The notes under the pieces were generated by a model. That model did no database searches and was not told the DNA's origin. It worked only from the letters and a program-made list of their open reading frames with translations. From Endomicrobiaceae bacterium (lineage in GTDB: Bacteria; Elusimicrobiota; Endomicrobiia; Endomicrobiales; Endomicrobiaceae): 64,000 bases of DNA. Position numbers and translations under genes: made by a program. Below are positions 39,279 to 49,285 of this stretch, in pieces. Every line of letters begins with the position of its first letter. Positions within the stretch are counted from its first letter, which is position 1. The stretch covers positions 1-64,000 of the forward strand of contig JAQVBD010000006.1 of assembly GCA_028690485.1 (NCBI GenBank), written 5' to 3'.

Positions 39279-39307
39279 TTGAATTTTCTATATAAAAGAT
39301 GTAAAAT
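39279..39307 (+). promoter_or_regulatory. Promoter of secA with extended -10
   Basis: TTGAAT (39279-39284), a 17-base spacer and TAAAAT (39302-39307) preceded by TG (extended -10). This gives a leader of about 30 bases carrying GGAG before the ATG at 39344. Confidence 0.7.
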
Positions 39308-39343
39308 CATAAAGATAAATTATTAATTTTATGGAGTTGTATA

Positions 39344-41944
39344 ATGATTAAATCATTAATAGGTGCGATTTTTGGTTCACAGAATGAGAGAGATATAAAA
39401 AAAATAAAACCGATAGTTGATCAAATAAATTCATTTGAATCTGCAATAGAAAAACTTTCCGATGACGAATTAAAATTAAAAACACAGGAATTTAAGAAAA
39501 GGCTTAGTGAAGGTGCTGTATTAGATTCTTTATTGCCGGAAGCATTTGCTTGTGTTAGAGAGGCTTCAAAGAGAACATTAGGACTTAGACATTTTGATGT
39601 CCAGATGATTGGCGGTTATATTCTTCATCAAGGTAAAATTGCAGAAATGAAAACAGGTGAAGGTAAAACTTTGGTTGCCACATTAGCTGTATATTTGAAT
39701 GCTTTAGAAGAGAAAGGTGTCCATGTTGTTACAGTTAATGATTATCTTGCAAAAAGAGATAAAGAATGGATGGAACCTGTATACAATGCTCTTGGTATGA
39801 CAGTTGGAAGTGTTTTTCATGATGTCTCAAATGATGAAAGGCAAAAAGCATATAATAGTGATATAACATATGTAACAAATAATGAATTAGGTTTTGATTA
39901 CTTAAGAGATAATATGGTTGTATCAAAATCTCAAAGAGTTTTAAGACCATTACATTATGCTATCATAGATGAAGTTGACTCTATTTTAATAGATGAAGCA
40001 AGAACACCTCTTATCATTTCAGGAGCAGGCGAAAAATCTACTGACAAATACTATGTCTCAAATAAAATTGTTCCGATGTTAAATGGTCGTCATATAACAG
40101 AATCTGAAGAGATAAAAGCAAAGTATGACGGTATAGATTTGTCAAAAGGATATGATTATTTAATAGATGAAAAAAATCATACCGTTGTTCTAACTGAGCC
40201 GGGTGTACAAAAAGCAGAAAAAGTTTTAGGTTTAAAAAATATATATGAAGATATGCAGTCTGAATGGGTTCATCATTTAACACAAGCTATAAGAGCACAT
40301 GAACTTTATAAAAGAGATGTTGCTTATGTTGTAAAAAACGGTGAAGTTATTATCGTTGATGAATTCACAGGAAGACTTATGCCTGGAAGAAGATGGTCTG
40401 ACGGTTTACATCAAGCTATAGAAGCCAAAGAAAATTTACAAATAGCAGAAGAAAATCAAACTCTTGCAACTATAACATTTCAGAATTTTTTTAGAATGTA
40501 TAAAAAAATTGCAGGTATGACTGGTACAGCATTGACAGAAGCAGGTGAATTCTGGGAAATTTATAAGTTAGAAGTTGTTGAAGTTCCTACAAATAATCCG
40601 ATGGTTAGAAAGGATTATCCGGATGTAATATATAGAACAGAAAAAGAAAAATATAATGCAATAGTTGATGACATTGAACAGTGTTGGAAAGCAGGGCAAC
40701 CAGTTTTAGTTGGTACAAGATCTATTGAAAAGTCAGAAAAAGTTGCCGATGTTTTAAGAAAAAAAGGTATTCCACATCAAGTTCTTAATGCTAAATTTCA
40801 TGAATTGGAAGCACAAATTATAGCACAAGCAGGTGCAAAAAATGCAGTAACAATTGCAACTAATATGGCAGGTAGAGGTACAGACATAGTTTTAGGTGCA
40901 GGAGATACAGAAAATAATGAGTTTGTTAAAAAAGCCGGTGGATTATATATTATTGGCACAGAAAGACATGAATCAAGAAGAATTGATAATCAGTTAAGAG
41001 GTAGATCCGGTAGACAGGGTGATCCGGGAGCTTCAAGGTTTTATCTTTCTATGCAAGATGAGTTAATGAGACTTTTTGGTTCTGACAGAATGGCAGTTTT
41101 GATGCAGAAACTTGGACTTAAAGAAGGAGATGATATTCAACATCCTTGGATATCAAAAGCAGTAGAAAATGCACAAAAAAAAGTTGAAGGAATGAATTTT
41201 GATATAAGAAAGCAACTTATAGATTTTGATAATGTTATGAATAAGCAAAGAGAAGCTATTTATAGTTTGAGAAATGAAATTTTAGAAGGTGAAGATATTT
41301 CTACAACGATACAAGATATGTTACTTGAATCTGTAGAAGAAAAGATAGATTTATGGGCTCCGGCAAAAGCTTATCCTGAACAATGGGAATGGCAAAATTT
41401 TTATGCATGGATGATGAGATCTTTTTCAATAAATTTTGAAATGAATAATCCTGATGAATTAAATTATCTTACAAGAGAAGCGCTAAAAGACATATTGTCA
41501 GAGAAAATAAATGAAGCTTATAATAAGAGAAAAGAAGAATTAGGTGTTGAATTGTTAGGTCAGATAGAAAGAATGGTACTATTGCAAATGATTGATGTTG
41601 CTTGGAAAGAAAATCTTTATGAATTAGACCAATTAAAAAAAGGTATAGGTTATAGAGCCTATGCTCAAAAAGATCCTAAAATTGAGTATCAAAAAGAATC
41701 ATTCATTCTTTTTGATGGAATGATGAAAAGAATTAGAGAAGCTACAATAGAATATGTTTTCAAAGTTCAAGTTAATGTATCACCTAGACCAGCACAAAGA
41801 CAAGAAGTTGATTCAAATAAGATATCTGCAAGTAATGATAAATCAAAAGTTAGTGTAAAAGATATTAAGAAAATCGGTAGAAATGATTTGTGTCCTTGTG
41901 GAAGTGGTAAAAAATATAAGAAATGTTGTGGAGTAAATAATTAA
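39344..41944 (+). CDS. secA: Preprotein translocase ATPase SecA
   Basis: The motor that drives unfolded preproteins through SecYEG. At 866 aa it is of usual length. It shows the Q-motif region (RHFDVQMIGGYILHQGKIAEM), Walker A with GEGKT (near residue 105), DEVDSILIDEARTP, the preprotein-binding domain, TNMAGRGTDI, a GRSGRQGDPG arginine-finger motif, the helical wing and scaffold, and a C-terminal SEC-C zinc motif (CPCGSGKKYKKCC) that contacts SecB or ribosomes. GGAG precedes the ATG. It has its own promoter; Lnt follows 23 bases downstream. The giant exported proteins in this window are likely clients. Confidence 0.97.
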   Translation: MIKSLIGAIFGSQNERDIKKIKPIVDQINSFESAIEKLSDDELKLKTQEFKKRLSEGAVLDSLLPEAFACVREASKRTLGLRHFDVQMIGGYILHQGKIAEMKTGEGKTLVATLAVYLNALEEKGVHVVTVNDYLAKRDKEWMEPVYNALGMTVGSVFHDVSNDERQKAYNSDITYVTNNELGFDYLRDNMVVSKSQRVLRPLHYAIIDEVDSILIDEARTPLIISGAGEKSTDKYYVSNKIVPMLNGRHITESEEIKAKYDGIDLSKGYDYLIDEKNHTVVLTEPGVQKAEKVLGLKNIYEDMQSEWVHHLTQAIRAHELYKRDVAYVVKNGEVIIVDEFTGRLMPGRRWSDGLHQAIEAKENLQIAEENQTLATITFQNFFRMYKKIAGMTGTALTEAGEFWEIYKLEVVEVPTNNPMVRKDYPDVIYRTEKEKYNAIVDDIEQCWKAGQPVLVGTRSIEKSEKVADVLRKKGIPHQVLNAKFHELEAQIIAQAGAKNAVTIATNMAGRGTDIVLGAGDTENNEFVKKAGGLYIIGTERHESRRIDNQLRGRSGRQGDPGASRFYLSMQDELMRLFGSDRMAVLMQKLGLKEGDDIQHPWISKAVENAQKKVEGMNFDIRKQLIDFDNVMNKQREAIYSLRNEILEGEDISTTIQDMLLESVEEKIDLWAPAKAYPEQWEWQNFYAWMMRSFSINFEMNNPDELNYLTREALKDILSEKINEAYNKRKEELGVELLGQIERMVLLQMIDVAWKENLYELDQLKKGIGYRAYAQKDPKIEYQKESFILFDGMMKRIREATIEYVFKVQVNVSPRPAQRQEVDSNKISASNDKSKVSVKDIKKIGRNDLCPCGSGKKYKKCCGVNN

Positions 41945-41967
41945 AAACTAAAATAATCGGATTAAAT

Positions 41968-43455
41968 GTGAGAAAATTTAGGTTTAAATACTTTTTTCTG
42001 TCAATCTTATCTGGTTTATTAATAGCACTATCATTCCCAAAAATTAATGCTTTTTATTTAGCATGGATATCTTTTATTCCTCTAATATATTGTTCATTAA
42101 GGAATTGTGTAAGAAATTCATTAATATACGGTTTTATATCAGGCATAGTTTGTTATGCTGTTTCGTTATATTGGATTTTTCCTTTTTTACAATATAATAC
42201 AAATTCATATTTACAATCACTTGTTGCATCAAGTCTTTTATGGACTTATTTAGCCTTGTATTTATCATTATGGTCTGGCTTTTTAAGTTTTTCAAGAAGA
42301 CATTTCCATCCAATTTTATCATCATGTTTTGCAGCTAGCGCTTGGGTAATGCTAGAAATTATAAGAACATATTTTTTAACAGGTTTTGGTTGGAATTCGC
42401 TGGGATATTCACAATCTTCGTTTATTTATATAATTCAAATCGCAGATATTGTTGGAGTTTATGGTGTATCATTTATAATAATTTTTATTAATATGTTATT
42501 GTATTATTGGATACAAGATTCAAGAAATAAACGGTATTTAATTTTATCTGTATTAGTGTTTATTATTTTGATAGGTTATGGGATTGTTAGAATTAATAAA
42601 TATTCTCAAATATATGGTGAAAAAATATCGGTTGGTGTTGTTCAGCCAAGTATTGACCAATATAAAAAATGGAATGATTCTTATATAGAATATATTTTGC
42701 AAACTTTAGAAAATAATGCCAAATATTTTAAAGATAAAGATATCGATTTAATTGTTTATCCGGAAACTGTTTTGCCAGGATATTTACAAAGTGATATTAA
42801 GTTGCAAAAAGTTGTTAGTGTCCTTTCTGCTTCTTCTAAGTTAAGTTTAATTGGTGCCCCGGGTTTCTATAATGAATTGATTTATAATTCAATTTTTGCG
42901 ATAAAACAAGATGGTACAATATTGAACATACATAATAAAAATCATTTAGTTGTTTTTGGCGAATACATACCTTTTAGAAATTTATTAGCAAAATATTTTG
43001 GAGTTTTAAATTCACTAGGAGATTTCTCAAAAGGTAAAGCTATGCAAATTTTTAGATATAATAATCTTGTTGTCGGGGCTACAATATGTTCGGAAAATTT
43101 CTTTCCTAATTTATCAAGAAAATTAGTTGTTAATGGTTCAAAAATATTAACTAATCATACAAATGATGCATGGTTTTTTGATTCGTTTGCTCCATATCAA
43201 CATTTTGTTATGAATATTTTCAGAGCAGTAGAAAACAGAAAAAATATTATTGTTTCAGCTAATACAGGTTTATCCGCAGTAATAGATGCAAGTGGTAATG
43301 TTGTGATAAAGACAGAAATAAATCAAAATATTAGTTTTATGAGTGATGCATACCAAAATGAAGACATAACAATTTATGACAAAATAGGTGATATTTTTGC
43401 ATATATGTGCATTGTTTTTACAGTATTTGTTATAGTCTTAGTTTTTATTTTATAG
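41968..43455 (+). CDS. lnt: Apolipoprotein N-acyltransferase Lnt
   Basis: Transfers the third acyl chain onto the N-terminal cysteine of lipoproteins in the inner membrane. The 495-aa product starts at GTG 41968; the ATG two bases earlier runs straight into TGA. About six N-terminal membrane helices precede a periplasmic nitrilase-like domain (about 220-465) with the catalytic triad in place: Glu266 (VYPETVLPG), Lys324 (NKNHLVVFGEYIPF) and Cys374 (GATICSENFF). A final membrane helix (about 473-495) closes it. The cysteine context is ICSE rather than the common ICYE. Its presence fits the lipobox proteins at 26089, 60403 and inside giant 2, and a diderm envelope. Confidence 0.9.
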   Translation: MRKFRFKYFFLSILSGLLIALSFPKINAFYLAWISFIPLIYCSLRNCVRNSLIYGFISGIVCYAVSLYWIFPFLQYNTNSYLQSLVASSLLWTYLALYLSLWSGFLSFSRRHFHPILSSCFAASAWVMLEIIRTYFLTGFGWNSLGYSQSSFIYIIQIADIVGVYGVSFIIIFINMLLYYWIQDSRNKRYLILSVLVFIILIGYGIVRINKYSQIYGEKISVGVVQPSIDQYKKWNDSYIEYILQTLENNAKYFKDKDIDLIVYPETVLPGYLQSDIKLQKVVSVLSASSKLSLIGAPGFYNELIYNSIFAIKQDGTILNIHNKNHLVVFGEYIPFRNLLAKYFGVLNSLGDFSKGKAMQIFRYNNLVVGATICSENFFPNLSRKLVVNGSKILTNHTNDAWFFDSFAPYQHFVMNIFRAVENRKNIIVSANTGLSAVIDASGNVVIKTEINQNISFMSDAYQNEDITIYDKIGDIFAYMCIVFTVFVIVLVFIL

Positions 43456-43464
43456 GAGTTTATA

Positions 43465-44551
43465 ATGCTTACTAAATTGAAAGAAAAAATAGATGTTTTA
43501 AGGAGGTCTCTTTGACATTAATACAAAAATCAAAGAGATTCAAGAATTAGATAAAGTTGTTGTAGCAGCTGATTTTTGGTTAGACCAAAATAAAGCAAAA
43601 TCAATAATGTCAAAATTAGATGAGCTTAAAGGACTCGTTAACCATTGGCAAGATTTATATAATAGAACAGAAAGTTTGTTGGAAATTGAACAGTTAATAG
43701 AGCATGAGCAAGAAGATGATTTAAAGAAAGAATTAGAACAAGATATAAAAGAATTAGAAACAGATATAAAAGAATTAGAAGTTAAAACAAAGCTTTCTGG
43801 TCAACATGACAAAAGCAATGCTATTATTTCAATACATGCAGGTGCCGGTGGAACAGAATCGTGTGACTGGGCTCAAATGTTAGTCAGGATGTATTCCAGA
43901 TGGATAGAAAATAAAGGATTTCAAATTAACATAGTTGATATATTGGACGGTGATGAAGCTGGAATAAAAAGTATTACTTTTATGATTAAAGGTGAATATG
44001 CTTATGGTCTTTTGCAAGCAGAAATTGGTGTTCATAGATTAGTAAGGATTTCACCTTTTGATGCAAATAAGAGAAGACATACATCTTTTGCTTCAGTTGA
44101 CGTTATACCGGAAGTTGATGATGATATTGAGATTGTAATAGAAGAAAAAGATATTAGAATTGATACTTACAGAGCAAGTGGTGCAGGTGGACAACATGTT
44201 AATACCACAGATTCGGCAATTAGAATTACACATTTGCCTACAAATATTGTTGCACAGTCACAAACAGAAAGATCTCAAATAAAAAATAGAGCAACGGCAA
44301 TGAAATTATTGAAATCAAGACTTTACGAATATGAGCAAGATAAAAAAAGAAAATCTTATGAAAAACATTACGATGAGAAAGGTGCGATAGGTTGGGGAAG
44401 TCAAATAAGATCTTATGTTTTTATGCCATACCAATTAGTTAAAGACCATAGAACAGAGTATGAAACATCTCAAGTAGATAAGGTTATGGATGGAGATATT
44501 GATGAATTTATTAGTCAATATCTAAATTGGAAATTGGGACAAAAAATATAA
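43465..44551 (+). CDS. prfB: Peptide chain release factor 2 (programmed +1 frameshift)
   Basis: Recognises UGA and UAA stop codons and triggers peptide release. Translation starts at ATG 43465 (GGAG upstream) and reaches an in-frame TGA at 43513-43515; reading continues by skipping T43513, so the coding parts are 43465-43512 and 43514-44551, giving 361 aa. The anticodon-mimic SPF (VRISPFDANKRR), the GGQ loop (44186-44194) and the C-terminal helix are all present. The site has the classical AGGAGG, TCT, CTT TGA C layout, so RF2 shortage raises its own synthesis. The window's other genes end in TAA, TAG and TGA, so TGA is a true stop. It sits 9 bases after lnt. Confidence 0.95.
43501..43516 (+). 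promoter_or_regulatory. prfB +1 frameshift signal
   Basis: An internal Shine-Dalgarno AGGAGG (43501-43506), three bases (TCT), the slippery CTT and the TGA stop followed by C. Spacing and sequence match the conserved autoregulatory recoding element of prfB. Confidence 0.95.
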
Positions 44552-44568
44552 TTTCTTGGGGGTCTATT

Positions 44569-46140
44569 GTGCAACAATTTAAGTTGTTTATTGATGGTAA
44601 GGATGTTGACACTGGAAAATATGAGTATTTCCCTTATGCAGATCAAGTAATTCTGGATTTTAAAAAAACCTACCAAGTTATTACCAAATTAAAGAAAGGT
44701 GAATTCGTAGAAGATGTTGATAAATATATTTATGCGAGATATTGTATAGGTGATAATGAACTTAATAAAAAAGCAATAGAATCAGCATATGAAGCAAGTA
44801 AAATTTTTAGAAAATTTTCTATATCAAAAAGGAGAAAGATACTTTACGATATACATAAATATCTTGTATTAAATAAAGATAATATAATCAAATTATTGTC
44901 AATAGAGGGGCATCCTTATCAACTTGCAAAATGGGAATATTCTGCTATGGACAATGCTTTTTGTAAAACCACATTAGATCTTTTTAAAGATAGTGTATGG
45001 GATGAGGTTGGCAGTGTTGGTAAAGAAAAATTGTATTTGGTTAGAAAACCTGATGGTGTTGTTGCTCTTGTCCCTCCAAAAAATGCATCTGCTAGTAATT
45101 CTTTATCAGCGGCTTATTGCTTTTTGGCTGGGAATGCTGTTATTGTAAAAGCTCCATTAAAAGCTCCTCTTGCTACAATTTTTGTATGGAAAAATATTGT
45201 TGCTAAAGCGTTAAAAGAAAATAATGCTCCAGAAGGTATTATGAGTATAATTGTTGGGAATTCAAAGATTATTATGGATGAATGGATGATTAATCCAAAA
45301 ATCAATGATATTTTCTTTTTTGGTGAAAGTGAAAATGGTTTAGAAATAGGGAAACGAGCATATATTAATGGCAAAAAAGCAATACTTGAACTGTCTGGGA
45401 AAGACAATTTATTTGTTTGGGAAGGATGTGACCTTGAAGGTGCTACAAATTCAGCTGTTGATGCTTTTCTCGGTTCAACACAAATATGTATGTTACCAAA
45501 AACATTGGTTGTTCATGAGAAAATTTATGATAAATTTAAAGAAAAAATGTTGCAAAAAATTGCTAATTTAAAATTTGGACTTCCTTCAACAGAAACTACT
45601 TTTTTTACTCCTGTTGTTAAAATGAAAGAATGTCAAGAGTTTTTAGCAGAAGCATTATGTAAAGGAGGGAAATTGTTATGTGGTGGAAAAAAAGTTGATT
45701 ATAATGGTAATGAAAATGATAGAGGTATATATTTTCAACCAACATTAGTAGAAATTGATACAGAAAATTCGGAATTAGATAATATTAGACTTATAAAAGA
45801 AGAAAATTTTTTCCCTGTAATACCAATAATAAAAGTTAAGTCATCAAAAGATAGTAAAAAAGATAGAGATAACGATATTTTTAATAAAATGTTAGAATTT
45901 TCACAAAAGAATGAATATGGATTAAGAGCATCTGTATGGGTTAAATCAGCTTATTACACAAGACAATTTATGAAACATATTGATAAATGTGCTCTTTTAA
46001 GAATAAATTCACAACATATTGCATTCTCATTATATTTGCCAGGTCAAGGTGGAGTTGGCAAAACTGGTGGTCCATTTGGAGAAGCAAGTTACCTTTTGCA
46101 AAAAACTACACATTTGCAAGGAGTTAGTCTTACGAGATGA
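44569..46140 (+). CDS. Aldehyde dehydrogenase family protein
   Basis: An NAD(P)-dependent oxidoreductase of the ALDH superfamily. The substrate is not evident. The start is set at GTG 44569, after GGGGG at 44558-44562; the longer frame from 44527 runs inside prfB. The 523-aa product has the cofactor-binding fold (VVALVPPKNASASNSLS, then GNAVIVKAPLKAP), the general base Glu274 (LELSGKD) and the nucleophile Cys307 (STQICMLPK). Their spacing of 33 fits the family. The usual PWNFP is replaced by PPKNASAS, and the C-terminal part has GGVGKTGGPFGE. It might be a CoA-acylating or a special-aldehyde enzyme. It follows prfB and precedes a histidine kinase. Confidence 0.8.
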   Translation: MQQFKLFIDGKDVDTGKYEYFPYADQVILDFKKTYQVITKLKKGEFVEDVDKYIYARYCIGDNELNKKAIESAYEASKIFRKFSISKRRKILYDIHKYLVLNKDNIIKLLSIEGHPYQLAKWEYSAMDNAFCKTTLDLFKDSVWDEVGSVGKEKLYLVRKPDGVVALVPPKNASASNSLSAAYCFLAGNAVIVKAPLKAPLATIFVWKNIVAKALKENNAPEGIMSIIVGNSKIIMDEWMINPKINDIFFFGESENGLEIGKRAYINGKKAILELSGKDNLFVWEGCDLEGATNSAVDAFLGSTQICMLPKTLVVHEKIYDKFKEKMLQKIANLKFGLPSTETTFFTPVVKMKECQEFLAEALCKGGKLLCGGKKVDYNGNENDRGIYFQPTLVEIDTENSELDNIRLIKEENFFPVIPIIKVKSSKDSKKDRDNDIFNKMLEFSQKNEYGLRASVWVKSAYYTRQFMKHIDKCALLRINSQHIAFSLYLPGQGGVGKTGGPFGEASYLLQKTTHLQGVSLTR

Positions 46141-46148
46141 GATATTAA

Positions 46149-48347
46149 ATGAATTATTATGCATTATTTCCAACAATTGTTGCGGTCTTAATCGGTCTAA
46201 TGGGCTTTTTTGTTTTGTATAAAAACAGAACAAATAGATTAGGTATAACTTACTTTTTCCTTTCCAGTTCTCTATTTATATGGTTAATGTGTTTTTCTCT
46301 TATGTATTGGAATACAAATGATTATGAATTTTCATATTTTATTGCAAAGATAGGTTTTATAGGAGTTATTTGTACTCCTGTTTGTGCATTGCATTTTATA
46401 TTGGAATTTTTAAATAGTCGATATAAAAAGTACATAGTATACATTTATATATCTGTATTACCAGCCATAATTGTTAATTTTTTATCAAAATTAATATATG
46501 TTGGACTAAGTAATAATTTTTGGGGATATTATCCAATTGCTGGGAAATTATATTTTATTGCTTTAGCTCAATTTATGATTATTTTTTCTGTTTGTGTATA
46601 TATTCTTTTTAAAAACTTGCATAATACCAATTTTAGTGCGATAAAACAATTACAAACAAAATATTTAGTGGTTGCTTTTGCTATTGCTGTTTTAGGATCT
46701 GGGGATTATATAATTAAATATCCTTTTATTAAATTTTATCCATTTGCATACATTGTTGTTATTTTCTTTAGTGGTATAATTGCGTTATGTATTATAAAGA
46801 CGAATTTAATGGATATTAAGTTAGCCGTAACTAAAACAGTCATTTTTATAATTTTATATTTATGTGTTTTAGGTTTGCCATTGTTTATTGGTTTTAAAAC
46901 TAATCAATGGATTATATCATCATTGATTTTATTTATTCTTTCAACAATTGGACCTATGATTATACGTTATTTCCAGCATAAAGCAGAAAAAATTTTATTA
47001 GCGGAACAAGAAACATATCAACAATTATTAGTACAAGCTTCAAAAGGAATGGTGGATCAACAAGATTTAACCAAGTTATCAAAGCTTATAGTAAGAATTA
47101 TAAATAAAAATGTTAAAGTTAAATTTGTAAGTTTGTTTATAAAAAATGAAGATAAAGATAAATTTTATTGTATATCAAGTAGAGGAATATTAACAATAAA
47201 CAATGGTAAAGAAATTCATTCTGATGATAAAATAATTAAATATATGAAAAAAATAAAAAAACCATTCTTTTTTTCTAATATAATAGATGATTTGCAGGAA
47301 GTATTTACTTCAATCTCTGATGGAATAAATATGATAGTTCCTTCTATTTTAAGAGATGAATTAATAGGGTTTTTAATTTTAGGAGATAAACTTAATCAAA
47401 CAGTTTACTCATCACAAGATATAGAAGTATTTAAGACATTATCAAATCAAGCAGGTCTTGCAATAGAAAATTGTTATTTCTTAGAAAAATCAAAAAAACA
47501 ACAAGAACGATTATTTGAAGCAGAGAAATTAGCCTCTATAGGTGGAATGGCTGATGGAATGGCACATCAAATAAAAAACAGATTACATCAATTTTCTATG
47601 GTAGGTGGCGAACTTAGAATGGAAGTAGAGAATTTTGAAAATAATTATAAATCATTTGTTTGTCAAGAACCTAAAGTTGAAGAAATGGTTAGATATTTAA
47701 AAGAAATATCAGATTCAATTGGTGTGAATGTTAAAAAAACTAATAATGTTTTACAGGGGATATTGAATTTTGCAAAAACAACAGAAAAAGATACATATTT
47801 TTCATTTTTTTCATTGAAAGAAATAGTTGAACAGTCATTAGAATTAGTAAAGGTAAAACACCAAAAAGACAATATTCCTTTGGTTTTGGAATTACCGGAA
47901 GGAGAAAAACTTTATGGTGTTAAGTCACAAGTACAAGAAGTAATTTTTAATTGCATAGACAATTCTGTTGAAGCTATTTCAGAAAAAGAAGAGCATTTAA
48001 CAAATTCTCTTTTGTCGGATTTTAAAGATGAGAAAAATAATATTAATTTTAATCCTGAAATCAAAATTACTTTACAGTATGTTAATAAAAGTGCAAGAAT
48101 ATATATAAAAGATAATGGTATAGGTATAAAAACAGAAAATCAACCTAAAATATTTTCAGCTTTTTTTACAACAAAACCTTCAAGCAGATCAGGTTCCGGT
48201 ATAGGTTCTTATGTAGTAAAAAGAATGATAGTAGAAAATCATAAAGGAGATATTTCTTTTAGATCTCAATATGGCATTGGAACAACATTTGTGATAAATT
48301 TACCGATGTCAAAAAATGTACAAGAAGTGGAAATATTAAGTAATTAA
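46149..48347 (+). CDS. Membrane sensor histidine kinase (7TM + GAF)
   Basis: A two-component sensor of 732 aa. The N-terminal part (1-285) has about seven or eight membrane helices, like the his-kinase 7TM sensor module. A GAF-like domain (about 290-445; VKFVSLFIKNEDKDKFYCISS) follows, then the H-box with His473 (GMAHQIKNRLHQ), and the ATPase lid with N (FNCIDNSVEAI), G1 (KDNGIGI) and G2 (SGSGIGSYVVKRM) boxes. The order 7TM-GAF-kinase recalls PrsK-type kinases linked to exopolysaccharide or PEP-CTERM systems. No response regulator gene is adjacent, so the partner is unknown. It starts 8 bases after the aldehyde dehydrogenase gene. Confidence 0.85.
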   Translation: MNYYALFPTIVAVLIGLMGFFVLYKNRTNRLGITYFFLSSSLFIWLMCFSLMYWNTNDYEFSYFIAKIGFIGVICTPVCALHFILEFLNSRYKKYIVYIYISVLPAIIVNFLSKLIYVGLSNNFWGYYPIAGKLYFIALAQFMIIFSVCVYILFKNLHNTNFSAIKQLQTKYLVVAFAIAVLGSGDYIIKYPFIKFYPFAYIVVIFFSGIIALCIIKTNLMDIKLAVTKTVIFIILYLCVLGLPLFIGFKTNQWIISSLILFILSTIGPMIIRYFQHKAEKILLAEQETYQQLLVQASKGMVDQQDLTKLSKLIVRIINKNVKVKFVSLFIKNEDKDKFYCISSRGILTINNGKEIHSDDKIIKYMKKIKKPFFFSNIIDDLQEVFTSISDGINMIVPSILRDELIGFLILGDKLNQTVYSSQDIEVFKTLSNQAGLAIENCYFLEKSKKQQERLFEAEKLASIGGMADGMAHQIKNRLHQFSMVGGELRMEVENFENNYKSFVCQEPKVEEMVRYLKEISDSIGVNVKKTNNVLQGILNFAKTTEKDTYFSFFSLKEIVEQSLELVKVKHQKDNIPLVLELPEGEKLYGVKSQVQEVIFNCIDNSVEAISEKEEHLTNSLLSDFKDEKNNINFNPEIKITLQYVNKSARIYIKDNGIGIKTENQPKIFSAFFTTKPSSRSGSGIGSYVVKRMIVENHKGDISFRSQYGIGTTFVINLPMSKNVQEVEILSN

Positions 48348-48366
48348 AAAAAAATATATAGTTTTA

Positions 48367-48395
48367 TTGAATTTATAGACTAAAAAATATACAAT
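48367..48395 (+). promoter_or_regulatory. Promoter of the purine-pyrimidine operon
   Basis: TTGAAT (48367-48372), a 17-base spacer and TACAAT (48390-48395), with GGGGC just before the ATG at 48407. The expected leader is only a few bases long, which leaves no room for a purine riboswitch. Confidence 0.6.
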
Positions 48396-48406
48396 AAGGG
48401 GCAATT

Positions 48407-49285
48407 ATGATAGGATCAAACGAAATTTCAGAATGTAAGTTGTTTCATAGAGGAAAGGTAAGAGATGTCTTTAGCTATAAAGACGATTTTCTTATCGTTG
48501 CTACTGACAGAATTTCTGCTTTTGACTATGTTTTAGGTTCACTTCTTCCTGATAAAGGAAAAATTCTTCACAAATTATCAATGTTTTGGTTTGATTTTGT
48601 GCAGGGAGTAATACCGAATCATATCATTACAGGTAATTTTGATAATTTCCCTGAAGAACTTAAAAAATATGAATTCTTAAGAGATAGGGCTATGATTGTA
48701 AAAAAAGCTCAAAGAATAGATGTAGAGTGTATTGTCAGAGGATATCTTGCAGGTTCAGGTTGGAAAGAATATCAAAAAACGCAAACAGTTTGTGGTATTA
48801 AACTTCCTGCCGGACTTAAAGAATCATCACAGTTACCGAAACCAATTTTTACTCCTTCAAGTAAAGAAGAAGGTGGAAAACATGATGAAAATATTTCTTT
48901 CGAAGAAACAGCCAAAAGAATAGGCGATGATTTAGCAGCACAGTTAAGTGAAGTTTCAATAACACTTTATAAGAAAGTTAGTCAGTATTGCCTTTCAAGA
49001 GGAATAATACTTGCAGATACAAAACTTGAATTTGGAATTTATAATGGCAAATTAATTTTGATAGATGAAATTTTTACACCAGATTCTTCAAGGTTTTGGG
49101 AGGAAAATAAGTATGCAGTAGGTACTTCGCAAGATAGTTTGGATAAACAATTTGTTAGAGATTATTTAGAAAAAATAAAGTGGGATAAACAACCTCCGGT
49201 TCCATCATTACCGGAAGATGTAATAAACAAGACAAAAGCAAAATATATAGAAGCTTATGAAAAAATAACAGGTAGGGCTTTTTAA
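48407..49285 (+). CDS. purC: SAICAR synthetase PurC
   Basis: Joins aspartate to CAIR with ATP to make SAICAR, step eight of purine synthesis. 292 aa, the longer form of the enzyme. Hallmarks are HRGKVRDVF at the N-terminus (ATP site), ATDRISAFD, the IDVECIVRGYLAGSGW block, and LIDEIFTPDSSRFW near the C-terminus. AGGGGC precedes the ATG at 48407. It is the first gene of the operon, and purS starts on the next base after its stop. Confidence 0.95.
   Translation: MIGSNEISECKLFHRGKVRDVFSYKDDFLIVATDRISAFDYVLGSLLPDKGKILHKLSMFWFDFVQGVIPNHIITGNFDNFPEELKKYEFLRDRAMIVKKAQRIDVECIVRGYLAGSGWKEYQKTQTVCGIKLPAGLKESSQLPKPIFTPSSKEEGGKHDENISFEETAKRIGDDLAAQLSEVSITLYKKVSQYCLSRGIILADTKLEFGIYNGKLILIDEIFTPDSSRFWEENKYAVGTSQDSLDKQFVRDYLEKIKWDKQPPVPSLPEDVINKTKAKYIEAYEKITGRAF

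Noticed and set aside
43465-43515. prfB as a pseudogene broken by TGA
   Set aside because: AGGAGG, CTT, TGA and C in the standard spacing mark the known programmed frameshift, and the rest of the gene is intact.
48348-48406. Purine riboswitch upstream of purC
   Set aside because: The promoter lies about 12 bases from the ATG, leaving no room for an aptamer.
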